Shown piece by piece: positions 56,006 to 64,000 of a stretch of 64,000 nt of DNA. Under the pieces are notes generated by a model that made no database searches, was not told the DNA's origin, and saw only the letters and a program-made list of their open reading frames with translations. Position numbers and translations under genes: made by a program. The stretch lies in assembly GCF_900156175.1 (NCBI RefSeq), contig NZ_FTMV01000010.1, positions 62,001 to 126,000 of the forward strand, written 5' to 3'. How positions within the stretch are numbered: position 1 is the stretch's first letter; every line of letters starts with the position of its first letter. This stretch comes from Janthinobacterium sp. TND4EL3 (GTDB taxonomy: Bacteria > Pseudomonadota > Gammaproteobacteria > Burkholderiales > Burkholderiaceae_D).

Positions 56006-56791
56006 ATGGCTATCGGACTGATCATCATCGGCGACGAAATTCTGTCGGGCAAGCGCACTGACCAGCATTTCCCGAAAGTAGTGGGCATGCTCAAGGCACG
56101 CGGCTTGCAGCTGAGCTGGGCGGAATACGTGGGCGACGACCCCGAGCGCCTGGTGGCCTTGCTCAAGCGCAGCTTTGCCAGCGGCGACATCGTCTTCAGC
56201 TTTGGCGGCATCGGCGCCACGCCGGACGACCATACGCGCCAGGCGGCCGCCGATGCGCTGGGCTTGCCGCTGGTGCTGCATCCACAGGGCAAGCTCAATA
56301 TCCAGCAACGGATCACGGAAATGGGAGAGGAGGCGGGCGTGCCGGCCGATTTGCACTCGCCGGAAAACCTGCACCGCCTGAAAATGGCGGAATTTGTCGA
56401 AGGCGCCGAGCTGATTCCGAATCCGTACAACAAGATTGCCGGTTTTGCCGTGCGCGAGCACTATTTCGTGCCGGGCTTTCCCGTCATGTCCTGGCCCATG
56501 ATCGAATGGGTGCTGGACACGCATTACAGCCATTTGTTCAACCGGGTGCCGCACGCTGAACACGCCTTGCTCGTGTACGAAACGGCGGAATCGCTGCTGA
56601 CGCCGCTGATGGTACGCCTGGAAGCGCAGTTTCCGCTGATCAAGGTATTCAGCCTGCCCAGCGTGGGCGATGCACAGACGCGCCGGCATATCGAACTGGG
56701 CGTCAAGGGCGAACCTGCACAGGCCGCAGCCGCCTTTGCGGACATGCGCGCCGCACTCGATACCCTGCAGGCGGAATACACCACCATCTGA
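56006..56791 (+). CDS. MoaB/CinA-N family molybdopterin-binding protein
   Basis: A 261-residue protein. The N-terminal domain (MAIGLIIIGDEILSGKRTDQHFPKVVGML... SFGGIGATPDDHTRQA) is the molybdopterin-binding fold shared by MoaB, MogA and the first half of CinA. The CinA deamidase half is absent, as in the short stand-alone group. The cellular role of this group is not settled. It starts 31 bases after the EI24 gene and may share its transcript. Confidence 0.82.
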   Translation: MAIGLIIIGDEILSGKRTDQHFPKVVGMLKARGLQLSWAEYVGDDPERLVALLKRSFASGDIVFSFGGIGATPDDHTRQAAADALGLPLVLHPQGKLNIQQRITEMGEEAGVPADLHSPENLHRLKMAEFVEGAELIPNPYNKIAGFAVREHYFVPGFPVMSWPMIEWVLDTHYSHLFNRVPHAEHALLVYETAESLLTPLMVRLEAQFPLIKVFSLPSVGDAQTRRHIELGVKGEPAQAAAAFADMRAALDTLQAEYTTI

Positions 56792-56794
56792 CAT

Positions 56795-56822
56795 GCCGCC
56801 AGCCCGGCGCCGGCGGCTTTTT
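56795..56822 (+). terminator. Terminator after the MoaB-like gene
   Basis: GCCGCC and GGCGGC with an 11-base loop, then five T residues directly after the stop codon. The short stem makes it moderate. Confidence 0.6.
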
Positions 56823-57154
56823 CGCCGGCGTCCAGCCCGCTTTGCATCTATGTACGCAAGCGTACAGTCCAAGTCGTTGTTTTTTTGCGAAAATCTTCAA
56901 TGAAGCAAGATTTTTGTGCGCGCTCGTCAGTCGTTTTCATGCCGATGTGGTGGAATGGTGCACAGGGGCCTTGCGTGTCGAATGCAGGGTTGCCTGCCTG
57001 TGCAGTAGCGTGTTTTTTGATTCACCGGTATGGACATCATGTTAAGCAAGCTTTGTTGTGACCGGCCCTGGCGGGCCTTCGTCTTATCCCGCGCGGAGCG
57101 GTATCGCTACCGTCTTTTTCGCGCCGTCCAAACCCAACCTTACCCCAGCATCCC
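56823..57154 (+). other. Leader region before the penicillin-binding protein gene
   Basis: About 330 bases without a gene I can support. It is AT-richer than its surroundings and includes a GTACGCAAGCGTAC inverted repeat near 56850. It should contain the promoter of the following gene; no clear -35/-10 pair stood out. Confidence 0.4.
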
Positions 57155-60100
57155 ATGAAAGACACAGGCGTCAACCTGGCCGCGCAAGAGCGGCTCCCCA
57201 CCGATCCGGCAGCCGAAGCCGGCCCCGAGGCGCCGCCCCCGGCGAGCCTGCCGAAGAAGCGCCGTTCGCGCATCTGGCCCATTTTCCTGATCATCGTGCT
57301 GGCGCTGCTTGCCGGCGTGGCCTGGTTCGTCATGCGCGAAGTGCGCACTTCGGCCCTGCAGGCCGAGTTTTTCACGCATCTCGACCGCCAGCTGACGTTC
57401 AAGGTCGAGCCTGGCCCGGCGCCGGCCGACGCCATCCGCTATCCGCAGCACGGCCCGTATGACGAGCGGCTTGGCTATGCCAGCCTGCCTGATTTCATCA
57501 CCAAGCTCAACGCGCGCGACTACGCCGTCACGGCGCAGGCGCGCATGTCGCCGAAGATGGTACAACTGGTCGACCGGGGCATCTTTGCCACCTATCACGA
57601 GAAAAACCGCGCGGGACTGAGCATTCTCGATTGCCGCGCCGCACCCCTGTTCGCGGCCAGCTATCCCGAGCGCATGTTCGACGGCTTTGCCGAAGCGCCG
57701 CCCGCGCTCGTGCAAAGCCTGCTGTTCATCGAAAACCGCGAATTGCTCGACCCGGGCACGCCCAAGCGCAATCCCGCCGTGGAATGGGACCGCCTGAGCA
57801 AGGCCATCCTCGACAAGGCGCTGAACCTGTTCGGCGGCCACCGGGGCGGTGGCGGCAGCACCCTGGCCACGCAGATCGAAAAATACCGCCATTCCGAAGA
57901 CGGGCGCACCAGTTCCATGCAGGACAAGCTGCTGCAGATGATTTCGGCCAGCCTGCGTTCGTACCAGGATGGCGAAAACACCATGGAAGCGCGGCGCAAG
58001 ATCGTCGTCAATTACCTCAATACCGTGCCGCTGTCGGCAAAGAGCGGTTTTGGCGAAGTCAACGGCATTGGCGACGGCATGTGGGTCTGGTATGGGCGTC
58101 CATTTGCCGAAGTGAAAACCTTGCTTAGTGGAAAAATGGATCAGCCCGGCAGTGCGCTGGCCTACAAGCAGGCGCTGAGCCTGCTGATCGCGCAGCGCCG
58201 TCCCTCGCATTACCTGGTGGCAGGTGGCGCCGACCTGGAAGTGCTGACCAACAGCCATCTGCGCCTGCTGGCGCAGGCGGGCGTGATCTCGCCGCAGTTG
58301 CGCGATGCGGCCATCGCCGAGAAGCTGCGTCCATCGACGGCTTCGGGCGTGCAATCGGAAGCGTCGACCTCGTTCGTCACGCGCAAGGCTTCGAATGCCG
58401 TGCGCAACCACCTGGCCAGCATGCTCGGCGATCCGCGCCTGTACAACCTCGACCGCCTCGACCTGAAAGTGGTCAGCACGCTCGACGCGCAGGCGCAAAA
58501 CGCCATCACCAAGGTCTTGCGCGAATTGCGCGACCCGGAAGTGGCGAAAGCGGCCGGCCTGACGGGCAAGGGCATGCTGGGCAATGGCGACCCCGCCAAC
58601 GTCGTCTACAGTTTTACCTTGCTGCAAAAGGGCGAGCAAGCCAACTTGCTGCGCGTGCAGACGGATAACTTTGACCAGCCGCTCGACATCAACGAAGGCG
58701 CCAAGCTGGACCTCGGTTCCACGGCCAAGCTGCGCACCCTGGTGACGTACCTGGACATCATCGACCAGCTGCACCAGCGCTACAGCGGCATGGGTGCCGC
58801 CGAGCTGGGCAAGATTGCCGTCGATCCGAAGGATATGTTGTCGCAGTGGGCTATTGCCTATTTGAAACCTTTGCCGCTGGGCGAAGCGCGCAACCTGCCG
58901 GCCATGCTGGCGGCCGCCATGGAACGCAAGTATTCGGGCAACCCGGCCGAAGGCTTCTTCACGGGGGGCGGCTTGCACCATTTCGGCAACTTTTCCAAGC
59001 TTGACGACAGCCGCATCATGACGGTGCAGCAGGCGCTGCGCCAGTCGACCAACCTGGTGTTCGTGCGCCTGATGCGCGACGTGGCCCGCTACTACATGTT
59101 TTCGCGTCCCGATTCCTCTGCCTCGCTGCTGGCGGACGCGGACGATCCGCGCCGGGCCCAGTACCTGAGCCGTTTTGCCGACAAGGAAGGGCGCGAATTC
59201 CTGCACCGTTTCTATCAGAAATACCGCGGCAAGAGCGTCGACGAGCAGGAAAAGATTTTATTGGCCAGCATCCGCCCGACCCCCGTGCGCCTGGCGAACA
59301 TTTTCCGCACCGTTAATCCCAAGGGCACGGTGGCGGAATTCGGCGATTTCCTCAACGCCAACCTGCCGTCGCAAAATGAAGTGCCGCCCGAGCGCGTCGC
59401 CAAGCTGTACGAGCAGTATGCGATGGAAAACTGGTCCCTGGCCGACCGTGGCTATCTGGCCAATGTGCACCCGCTGGAACTGTGGATGGTCGCGTACCTG
59501 CGCCAGCACGAAGGCTCCACCCTGTCGCAGATGGTGGCGGCCAGCGAGAAGGAACGCCAGGAAGTCTACAAATGGCTGTTCAACACGCACCGCAAGCATG
59601 CGCAGGACCGCCGCATCGCCAACTTGCTGGAAGTGGAAGGGTTCCTGGAAATCCACCGCCAGTGGAAGAAGATGGGCTACCCCTTCGATTCGCTGGTGCC
59701 GTCGTATGCGACCACCCTGGGCGCGTCGGCCGACCGTCCCGCCGCGCTGGCCGAGTTGATGGGGATCATCATCAACGATGGCGTGCGCAAACCGAGCGTG
59801 CGCATCGATTCCATGCATTTCGCCGCCAATACGCCGTATGACACCATGGTCAAGCGGGGCAGCAAGGTGGAGGCGGAGCAAGTGCTGTCGCCGGACGTGG
59901 CGAAAGCCGTGGCCAAGGCCATCCGCGAAGTGGTGTCGGACGGCACGGCGAAACGGGCGAAGACGGCGTTCGTCGGCGCCGACGGCGTGCCTATCCCGAT
60001 GGGCGGCAAGACGGGGACGGGCGACCAGCGTTTCGACGTGTATGGCGCCGGTGGTCGCTTGATCGAGTCGCGCTATGTGAACCGTTCAGCCACGTTCGTC

Positions 60101-60283
60101 TTCAATATCGGCGAGCGCTTCTATGGCAGCATGACGGCATATGTGCGCGGGCCGGAATCGAAGAACTACGATTTCACCAGCGCCTTGCCCGTGCAATTGC
60201 TCGTGTCGCTGGCGCCGAGCCTGATGCCGCTGATCGAGCCGCCCGCGCCGGCCGAGGGCGTGGCCAGGCAGTGCGCCAACTAG
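57155..60283 (+). CDS. Bifunctional penicillin-binding protein (transglycosylase/transpeptidase)
   Basis: A 1042-residue class A PBP-like protein. A Pro-rich cytoplasmic tail precedes one membrane helix (about 41-60). The GT51 transglycosylase domain shows FIENREL (near 191, catalytic Glu) and GGSTLATQIEK (near 230). The transpeptidase region has STAK (near 521, catalytic Ser) and GGKTGTG (near 949, KTG motif). It is longer than PBP1a/1b owing to an insertion around residues 680-850, and the sequence is unlike mrcA/mrcB, so I give no symbol. It acts in peptidoglycan synthesis. Single gene with a terminator. Confidence 0.82.
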   Translation: MKDTGVNLAAQERLPTDPAAEAGPEAPPPASLPKKRRSRIWPIFLIIVLALLAGVAWFVMREVRTSALQAEFFTHLDRQLTFKVEPGPAPADAIRYPQHGPYDERLGYASLPDFITKLNARDYAVTAQARMSPKMVQLVDRGIFATYHEKNRAGLSILDCRAAPLFAASYPERMFDGFAEAPPALVQSLLFIENRELLDPGTPKRNPAVEWDRLSKAILDKALNLFGGHRGGGGSTLATQIEKYRHSEDGRTSSMQDKLLQMISASLRSYQDGENTMEARRKIVVNYLNTVPLSAKSGFGEVNGIGDGMWVWYGRPFAEVKTLLSGKMDQPGSALAYKQALSLLIAQRRPSHYLVAGGADLEVLTNSHLRLLAQAGVISPQLRDAAIAEKLRPSTASGVQSEASTSFVTRKASNAVRNHLASMLGDPRLYNLDRLDLKVVSTLDAQAQNAITKVLRELRDPEVAKAAGLTGKGMLGNGDPANVVYSFTLLQKGEQANLLRVQTDNFDQPLDINEGAKLDLGSTAKLRTLVTYLDIIDQLHQRYSGMGAAELGKIAVDPKDMLSQWAIAYLKPLPLGEARNLPAMLAAAMERKYSGNPAEGFFTGGGLHHFGNFSKLDDSRIMTVQQALRQSTNLVFVRLMRDVARYYMFSRPDSSASLLADADDPRRAQYLSRFADKEGREFLHRFYQKYRGKSVDEQEKILLASIRPTPVRLANIFRTVNPKGTVAEFGDFLNANLPSQNEVPPERVAKLYEQYAMENWSLADRGYLANVHPLELWMVAYLRQHEGSTLSQMVAASEKERQEVYKWLFNTHRKHAQDRRIANLLEVEGFLEIHRQWKKMGYPFDSLVPSYATTLGASADRPAALAELMGIIINDGVRKPSVRIDSMHFAANTPYDTMVKRGSKVEAEQVLSPDVAKAVAKAIREVVSDGTAKRAKTAFVGADGVPIPMGGKTGTGDQRFDVYGAGGRLIESRYVNRSATFVFNIGERFYGSMTAYVRGPESKNYDFTSALPVQLLVSLAPSLMPLIEPPAPAEGVARQCAN

Positions 60284-60300
60284 GCGCATGTGGATGTAGC

Positions 60301-60330
60301 AAAACGCCAGCTTCCATGCTGGCGTTTTTT
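60301..60330. terminator. Bidirectional terminator
   Basis: AACGCCAGC-ttccat-GCTGGCGTT with A4 and T6 flanks, placed between the PBP gene and the converging GST gene. Confidence 0.88.
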
Positions 60331-60334
60331 CTTG

Positions 60335-60940
60335 CTAGCCGGTAAACACGGCCGTTTTATCTTGCAGGCGCGCGTGATACGCGGCGATGGCCGGATACGC
60401 TGGACGCTGCATCGGCGCCATCAGCCAGCGCTTGACGGACAGGCTCAGCACGATATCGGCCACGGTAAACGCTTCGCCGCACACGAAGGCGCCCGTGCGC
60501 TGCAGCTGCTGTTCCAGCACGCCCATCATCTTGTTCCATCCCGCGATACCAGCGGCCAGCTGCGCCGCATCCTGGTGCGCGGGGCTGTTGCGCACGAGGG
60601 ACATGAAGGCGTAGCGCCAGCTGTTGTTCAAGTCGCCCATTTGCCAATCCATCCATTTTTCCACTTCCGCGCGGGCGCGGGGAGTACTCGGCAGCAAGTC
60701 GTCGCGGCCCGCCTGGGCGCACAGGTAGCGGCAGATCGTGTTCGATTCCCACAGCACCAGGTCGCCGTCAACGAGCACGGGCACCATGGCGTTCGGATTC
60801 AGGGCCAGGAAGGCCGGGTCGTCGGTGCTGCGAAAGCCGCTGCCCCAGTCTTCGCGTTCGTAGGGCAGGTCGAGTTCCTCGCACGTCCACAAGACTTTGC
60901 GGACATTGATCGAGGCGGCTTTTCCAAGAATTTTCAGCAT
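60335..60940 (-). CDS. Glutathione S-transferase-family protein
   Basis: A 201-residue protein. The thioredoxin-like N-terminal domain starts MLKILGKAASINVRKVLWTCEELDLPYERE and holds the glutathione-binding NAMVPVL (cis-Pro) and LWESNTICRYL motifs. A helical C-terminal domain follows. The pattern is that of the beta/theta-like bacterial GSTs. The frame continues 36 codons upstream, but ATG 60940 is the family start. Substrate unknown. Confidence 0.92.
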   Translation of the reverse strand: MLKILGKAASINVRKVLWTCEELDLPYEREDWGSGFRSTDDPAFLALNPNAMVPVLVDGDLVLWESNTICRYLCAQAGRDDLLPSTPRARAEVEKWMDWQMGDLNNSWRYAFMSLVRNSPAHQDAAQLAAGIAGWNKMMGVLEQQLQRTGAFVCGEAFTVADIVLSLSVKRWLMAPMQRPAYPAIAAYHARLQDKTAVFTG

Positions 60941-61050
60941 GCGGGGCTCCAGAGGGCAGGTGGTCGATCTGCCACTGTAGCGGATTTGGCCATGCCGCGC
61001 ATGTGAAAGTGCCTTGCATAGTTGAGGTTTTCTTGGCATCGTAGCCACCC

Positions 61051-62409
61051 ATGAAACCTATGCGCCACCACATGTCCAAAATCCTCGCGTTCAGCCGCTT
61101 TTCCGTGCGCGATTTCCTCGCCACCGCCGGTCCCACCTTGCTGCTGGTCGGCGCGTTTTGCGCACTCGCCTATTGGCTGGTCGACCCGGCGCCGCCGCGC
61201 CAGGTGAGCTTGTCGACAGGGCAGGACAACAGCGCGTATGAGGAATTCGGCAAGAAATACGCGGCCACCCTGGCCAAACACGGCATCAAGGTGACCTTGC
61301 AACCATCGCTGGGTTCGCAGGAAAACCTGCAGCGCCTGAACGCGGGCAAGACCGATATCGCCTTCGTGCAAAGCGGCTCGACGGAACACGCCGATGCCGA
61401 GCGCCATGGCCTCATCTCCCTGGGCAGCCTGTTTACGGAACCCGTGTGGCTGTTCTTGCGCGAAGACAAGGCGGTGACGGAGCTGACGCAATTGAAGGGC
61501 ATGAAGATCAACCTGGGGCCGGAAGGCACGGGCGTGCCCAGCCTGTTCCGGCAGTTGCTGTCCGTCAATGGCGTGGAAGCCAGCGAGCTGACCGTCAGCG
61601 CCTTGCAGAACACGCCCGCCACGGTGGAGCTGCTGGAAGGGCGCATCGACGGCCTCGTGTTCAGCTCGGCGCCGGAAGCGCCGCTGATCCAGATGCTGCT
61701 GCAAACGCCGGGCATCAAGCTGTTTGATTTTTCGCAAGCGGAAGCGTACACGCGGCGTTTGCCCTTCCTCACGCATGTGGTCTTGCCGCGCGGTATCGTC
61801 GACCTGGGGCAGAACATTCCCGCGCAGGATTATCACCTGATCGCGCCGACGGCCACCCTGGTCGCGCGCGAAGACTTGCATCCGGCCCTCGTCGACCTGT
61901 TCGTGCAGGCGGCGGCCGGTATTCACGGCGGCACGGGCTGGTTCCAGCAGCAGGGGCAATTCCCGTCCGCGCGCTACACGGAAATTCCCGTGGCGCCTGA
62001 AGCGCTGAAATTCTACAAGGATGGCGCGCCCGTGCTGCAGCGCTATATGAGTTTCTGGCTGGCTAATTTCTTTGACCGCATGTGGGTGCTGGTGGTGGCG
62101 CTCGGCGCCTTGATCTTGCCCCTGTCGCGCGTCGTGCCGCCGTTGTACGTGTGGCGCATCCGCTCGCGCGTGTACCGCTGGTACGGCCAGCTGCGCACGG
62201 TCGAGCAGGCGCTGGAAGACGTGCCGCCAGAGCAGCGCGCGCACGTGTATGCGGAGCAATTGAAGCGGCTGGACCAGATCGAGGAAATGGTCAACCAGAT
62301 CTCGATTCCCTTGTCGTTTGCCGATGGTTTGTACGGCTTGCGCAGCCACATCAATTTCGTGCGCAAGCGCATCTTGACCCTGATGGGCGAACACCCCGAG
62401 GTAGTTTAG
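61051..62409 (+). CDS. Membrane-anchored TAXI-family TRAP solute-binding protein
   Basis: A 452-residue protein. An N-terminal membrane helix (about 25-46) is followed by a TAXI-type binding domain (QVSLSTGQDNSAYEEFGKKYAATLAKHGI... TDIAFVQSGSTE... GPEGTGVPSLFRQLL). A second helix (about 352-372) and a cytoplasmic helical tail of about 75 residues end the protein. No TRAP permease is adjacent. The two anchors and tail suggest sensing or scaffolding rather than simple uptake. An in-frame ATG at 61063/61072 is an alternative start. Its stop overlaps that of the converging antitoxin gene. Confidence 0.85.
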   Translation: MKPMRHHMSKILAFSRFSVRDFLATAGPTLLLVGAFCALAYWLVDPAPPRQVSLSTGQDNSAYEEFGKKYAATLAKHGIKVTLQPSLGSQENLQRLNAGKTDIAFVQSGSTEHADAERHGLISLGSLFTEPVWLFLREDKAVTELTQLKGMKINLGPEGTGVPSLFRQLLSVNGVEASELTVSALQNTPATVELLEGRIDGLVFSSAPEAPLIQMLLQTPGIKLFDFSQAEAYTRRLPFLTHVVLPRGIVDLGQNIPAQDYHLIAPTATLVAREDLHPALVDLFVQAAAGIHGGTGWFQQQGQFPSARYTEIPVAPEALKFYKDGAPVLQRYMSFWLANFFDRMWVLVVALGALILPLSRVVPPLYVWRIRSRVYRWYGQLRTVEQALEDVPPEQRAHVYAEQLKRLDQIEEMVNQISIPLSFADGLYGLRSHINFVRKRILTLMGEHPEVV

Positions 62410-62690
62410 ACGAGGGTGACCGACAGCTTGCGCCCGAGCAGCGCGGCGGCCCGCTCCAGGGTGGAGAGCGTCACGTCGCTGCCGGGATCGAGCAGGCGGT
62501 CGAGCTGCGAGCGGCTCGTCTGCAGCAGGGCCGCCATGCGCGTCTTCGACATCGCTTGTTCCTGCATCGCCTGCGTCAGTTGCCAGGCGATCACTTCCTT
62601 GATGGCGCGGGTTTGCGTTTGCTCAAAGATGCCTTCCTCTTTTAAAAAGTCGTCGAGGCTGCTGCCGAGATGGGGGGCGGTGGCGTTCAT
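62406..62690 (-). CDS. XRE-family antitoxin (HigA-like)
   Basis: A 94-residue protein with a helix-turn-helix (MSKTRMAALLQTSRSQLDRLLDPGSDVTLSTLERAAALLG). It overlaps the upstream toxin gene by four bases (ATGA), and it is second in the pair, the HigBA order. It should neutralise the toxin and, with it, repress the operon. The N-terminal 25 residues (SSLDDFLKEEGIFEQ) may be the toxin-binding part. Confidence 0.88.
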   Translation of the reverse strand: MNATAPHLGSSLDDFLKEEGIFEQTQTRAIKEVIAWQLTQAMQEQAMSKTRMAALLQTSRSQLDRLLDPGSDVTLSTLERAAALLGRKLSVTLV

Positions 62691-63037
62691 GTCAGTTCCT
62701 TGTAGCGTTTGCGGGCCAGCGCCAGGTCGTCTTCCGGCGTCGTCCGGGTTTTCTTGATAAAGCCGTGCAGCGCCACCAGGCAATCGCCGTGATGGCAGAT
62801 CAGCACGCGCGCGATGCGCTTGCCGGGCAAGCTGCTGCGCACCTCCGACAAGCCGTGCCCCAGATGCCGGCACAGGGGCATGCCCACGGGCCAGCGCCAT
62901 TGCGCATGCATCAAGTCTTGCCCGATCACATGGCGTTCCTCGATGGGGAGCGACTTGAGCCAGTCGCGCACGGGTTCGCCGCCATTGCCGTTCGCGTAGA
63001 ACAGCAGGGTAATCTGCCGCAAGCCGGAAGCATCCAT
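62687..63037 (-). CDS. RelE/ParE-superfamily toxin (HigB/Gp49-like)
   Basis: A 116-residue toxin. The pattern PVRDWLKSLP.EERHVIGQDL...WPVGMPLCRHLGHGLSEVRSSLPGKRIARVLIC and the ending HGFIKKTRTTPEDDLALARKRYKEL is typical of the phage-derived Gp49-like (DUF891) HigB group, which cleaves mRNA in the ribosome. The basic Arg/Lys residues expected in the active site are present. Starts at ATG 63037, with GAGG seven bases upstream. Confidence 0.9.
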   Translation of the reverse strand: MDASGLRQITLLFYANGNGGEPVRDWLKSLPIEERHVIGQDLMHAQWRWPVGMPLCRHLGHGLSEVRSSLPGKRIARVLICHHGDCLVALHGFIKKTRTTPEDDLALARKRYKELT

Positions 63038-63052
63038 GACGCACCTCTACGT

Positions 63053-63070
63053 TGTACTATATAAGGTACA
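63053..63070. promoter_or_regulatory. Candidate operator/promoter of the toxin-antitoxin pair
   Basis: TGTAC-tatataag-GTACA, a perfect five-base inverted repeat whose centre holds a -10-like TATATA on the minus strand. It lies 16 bases before the toxin start. Binding of the HigA-like protein here would autoregulate the operon; inferred from symmetry and place. Confidence 0.5.
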
Positions 63071-63193
63071 TTATTTCAAGGAGAATCGGCGCCGCAGTTG
63101 AAAAATCGGGCGCGCATGGATGGTTGTAGCCGATGGCGGGCCATCGCGTGGCCCGCCAGATCAAACACGGTTCAGATAGTCAAGCGGCCAGCG

Positions 63194-63655
63194 TCAGGCG
63201 CCCAGCCACGGCAAGCCTGCCTTGCACCAGCCGCCGATCTGCTTGCGGTGGCCGTCGGCGTCCTTGTCGCCTTCAAACCCTTCGAGGATGTCGAAGCAGT
63301 TCATGTAGCCGTGCTCGGTTGCCAGCTTGGCGGCATGGCGCGAGCGCACGCCGGAGCGGCACAGGAACAGCAGCACCTCGTCCTTGCCGGCCTGGGCGGC
63401 CAGTTGCGCAAGGAAATCGGGATTCGGCACGCCGCCCGGGTAGGTGGCCCACTGTACCGCGCCATGCTGGGTATCGGCGATGTCGACGCGGCCGACCCAG
63501 TCGCGCTCGGCATTCGTGCGCACGTCGATGAGCTTGGCGGCTGCGTCCAGCTGCAGCAGCTCGTACGCTTCCTGCGGCGTGACGGCGCCGGCATACGGCG
63601 TGCCTTCATTGGCCCGGCTGCGGGCGGTGGTCAGGATGTCGGCGGCGGTGGTCAT
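63194..63655 (-). CDS. Rhodanese-domain protein
   Basis: A 153-residue single-domain rhodanese. The catalytic Cys is in LFLCRSGVRSRHAA, the active-site loop for sulfur transfer, and the N-terminal part has LIDVRTNAERDWVGRV. The C-terminal YMNCFDILEGFEGDKDADGHRKQIGGWCKAGLPW is typical of the group found beside glnA in Burkholderiales. It diverges from an NtrC/sigma-54-type promoter region. Confidence 0.92.
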   Translation of the reverse strand: MTTAADILTTARSRANEGTPYAGAVTPQEAYELLQLDAAAKLIDVRTNAERDWVGRVDIADTQHGAVQWATYPGGVPNPDFLAQLAAQAGKDEVLLFLCRSGVRSRHAAKLATEHGYMNCFDILEGFEGDKDADGHRKQIGGWCKAGLPWLGA

Positions 63656-63780
63656 GGCGTCCTCGATGAAAGTGGGATGGTGTGTACGATTATAGTGCGC
63701 CGTCCGCGCCCCGCAAACGGGAATGCATGGCGCCCGGTCAATGCACCACAACGAGGCATTTTTCAGAAAACGACATAAAA

Positions 63781-63826
63781 TGCACGATAATGGTGCGTTA
63801 TTTGTTTTCTGCACTTGCATAGTGCA
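63781..63826 (+). promoter_or_regulatory. Tandem NtrC-binding sites
   Basis: Site one, GCAC-GATAA-TGGTGC (63782-63796), matches the GCAC-N5-TGGTGC consensus exactly. Site two, TGCAC-TTGCATA-GTGCA (63810-63826), is a palindromic near match. Their centres are 29 bases apart, close to three helical turns. They lie about 110-160 bases before a sigma-54 promoter, a typical enhancer distance. Confidence 0.75.
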
Positions 63827-63925
63827 TTCTTGATTTGACGCAAACCCTGCCTGGACACCACGGGCGGGAAAACTTTCATTGGGATAGCCGGGTTTTGCCC
63901 CTGGCGGCCAAGTCTGTTCTGGAGC

Positions 63926-63941
63926 TGGCATGGAATCTGCT
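63926..63941 (+). promoter_or_regulatory. Sigma-54 (RpoN) promoter pointing right
   Basis: TGGCATGGAATCTGCT keeps the invariant GG and GC at correct -24/-12 spacing and differs from TGGCACGNNNNTTGCW at two positions. Transcription would begin near 63953 and run out of the window. Downstream of NtrC sites and next to the rhodanese gene, the target is probably glnA. Confidence 0.7.
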
Positions 63942-64000
63942 ATGATCCTTATGAGTTTTGGTGGCACGCAATGTTTGCTTCGCTTCATCAGCCCAGACGC

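Noticed and set aside
57140-59206. 688-codon minus-strand frame opposite the penicillin-binding protein
   Set aside because: Shadow of a strongly supported plus-strand gene; no domain seen.
63962-63979. Second sigma-54-like sequence (TGGCACG...TTTGC)
   Set aside because: The GG-to-GC spacing is two bases too long for sigma-54; the site at 63926 has exact spacing.

Overview
The window is GC-rich, densely coded DNA from a betaproteobacterium, most likely Oxalobacteraceae (Janthinobacterium/Massilia/Duganella-like). This rests on the ispB / rplU-rpmA-obgE-proB order, the intracellular PHA depolymerase and PHA-granule protein, RsxB beside endonuclease III, a ferredoxin-A gene and two TonB-dependent receptors. 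The genus is inferred; no database was searched.

Layout. 1-2 kb: end of a pqiABC-type MCE lipid-transport operon. 2-6.4 kb: DUF2946 protein, TonB receptor and PepSY membrane protein (probable metal uptake), then a small CxxC protein. 6.4-18.2 kb: a complete benzoate-to-3-oxoadipate regulon. One minus-strand operon runs catB-catC-catA-benA-benB-benC-benD-pcaD, with a divergent LysR regulator (catR). A second minus-strand operon carries benE, an MFS aromatic-acid permease and a porin. The catB and benE promoters share a 43-bp operator (GTAT-N7-ATAC-N7-GTAT plus a shared -35) placed 55-56 bp upstream of each start codon. A GntP permease diverges from benE, followed by two unknown membrane proteins.

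21.1-27.7 kb: a probable decayed genomic island. An intact tRNA-Pro(CGG) at 27.7 kb has a broken tyrosine-integrase remnant beside it. A degenerate direct repeat of the tRNA 3' end lies at 21.1 kb. Between them sits a tightly coupled five-gene operon: GT2 glycosyltransferase, unknown secreted protein, ferritin-like di-iron protein with two EX28-29DEXRH motifs, second glycosyltransferase, membrane fatty-acid desaturase. I know of no described system with this set, and it is the best candidate for an undescribed pathway.

27.8-37.7 kb: AsmA protein; arsRCH without an efflux pump; ispB divergent from rplU-rpmA-obgE; a small membrane protein; proB; nth-rsxB. 38-44 kb: periplasmic binding-like protein, a large TonB receptor followed by a Tat-exported DOPA-4,5-dioxygenase-like protein, PHA depolymerase and ferredoxin. 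44.4-50.7 kb: M4 metallopeptidase with its emfourin-type inhibitor, PHA granule protein, and a proVWX osmoprotectant importer with a long leader. 50.8-56.8 kb: GNAT, acyl-CoA-binding protein, FKBP, and a coupled operon of beta-propeller, NodB-like deacetylase, sterol-desaturase-family and EI24 proteins, then a MoaB/CinA-like protein. 57-64 kb: bifunctional penicillin-binding protein, GST, TAXI-type binding protein, a toxin-antitoxin pair, and a rhodanese protein. At the right edge an NtrC/sigma-54 promoter points out of the window, probably into glnA.
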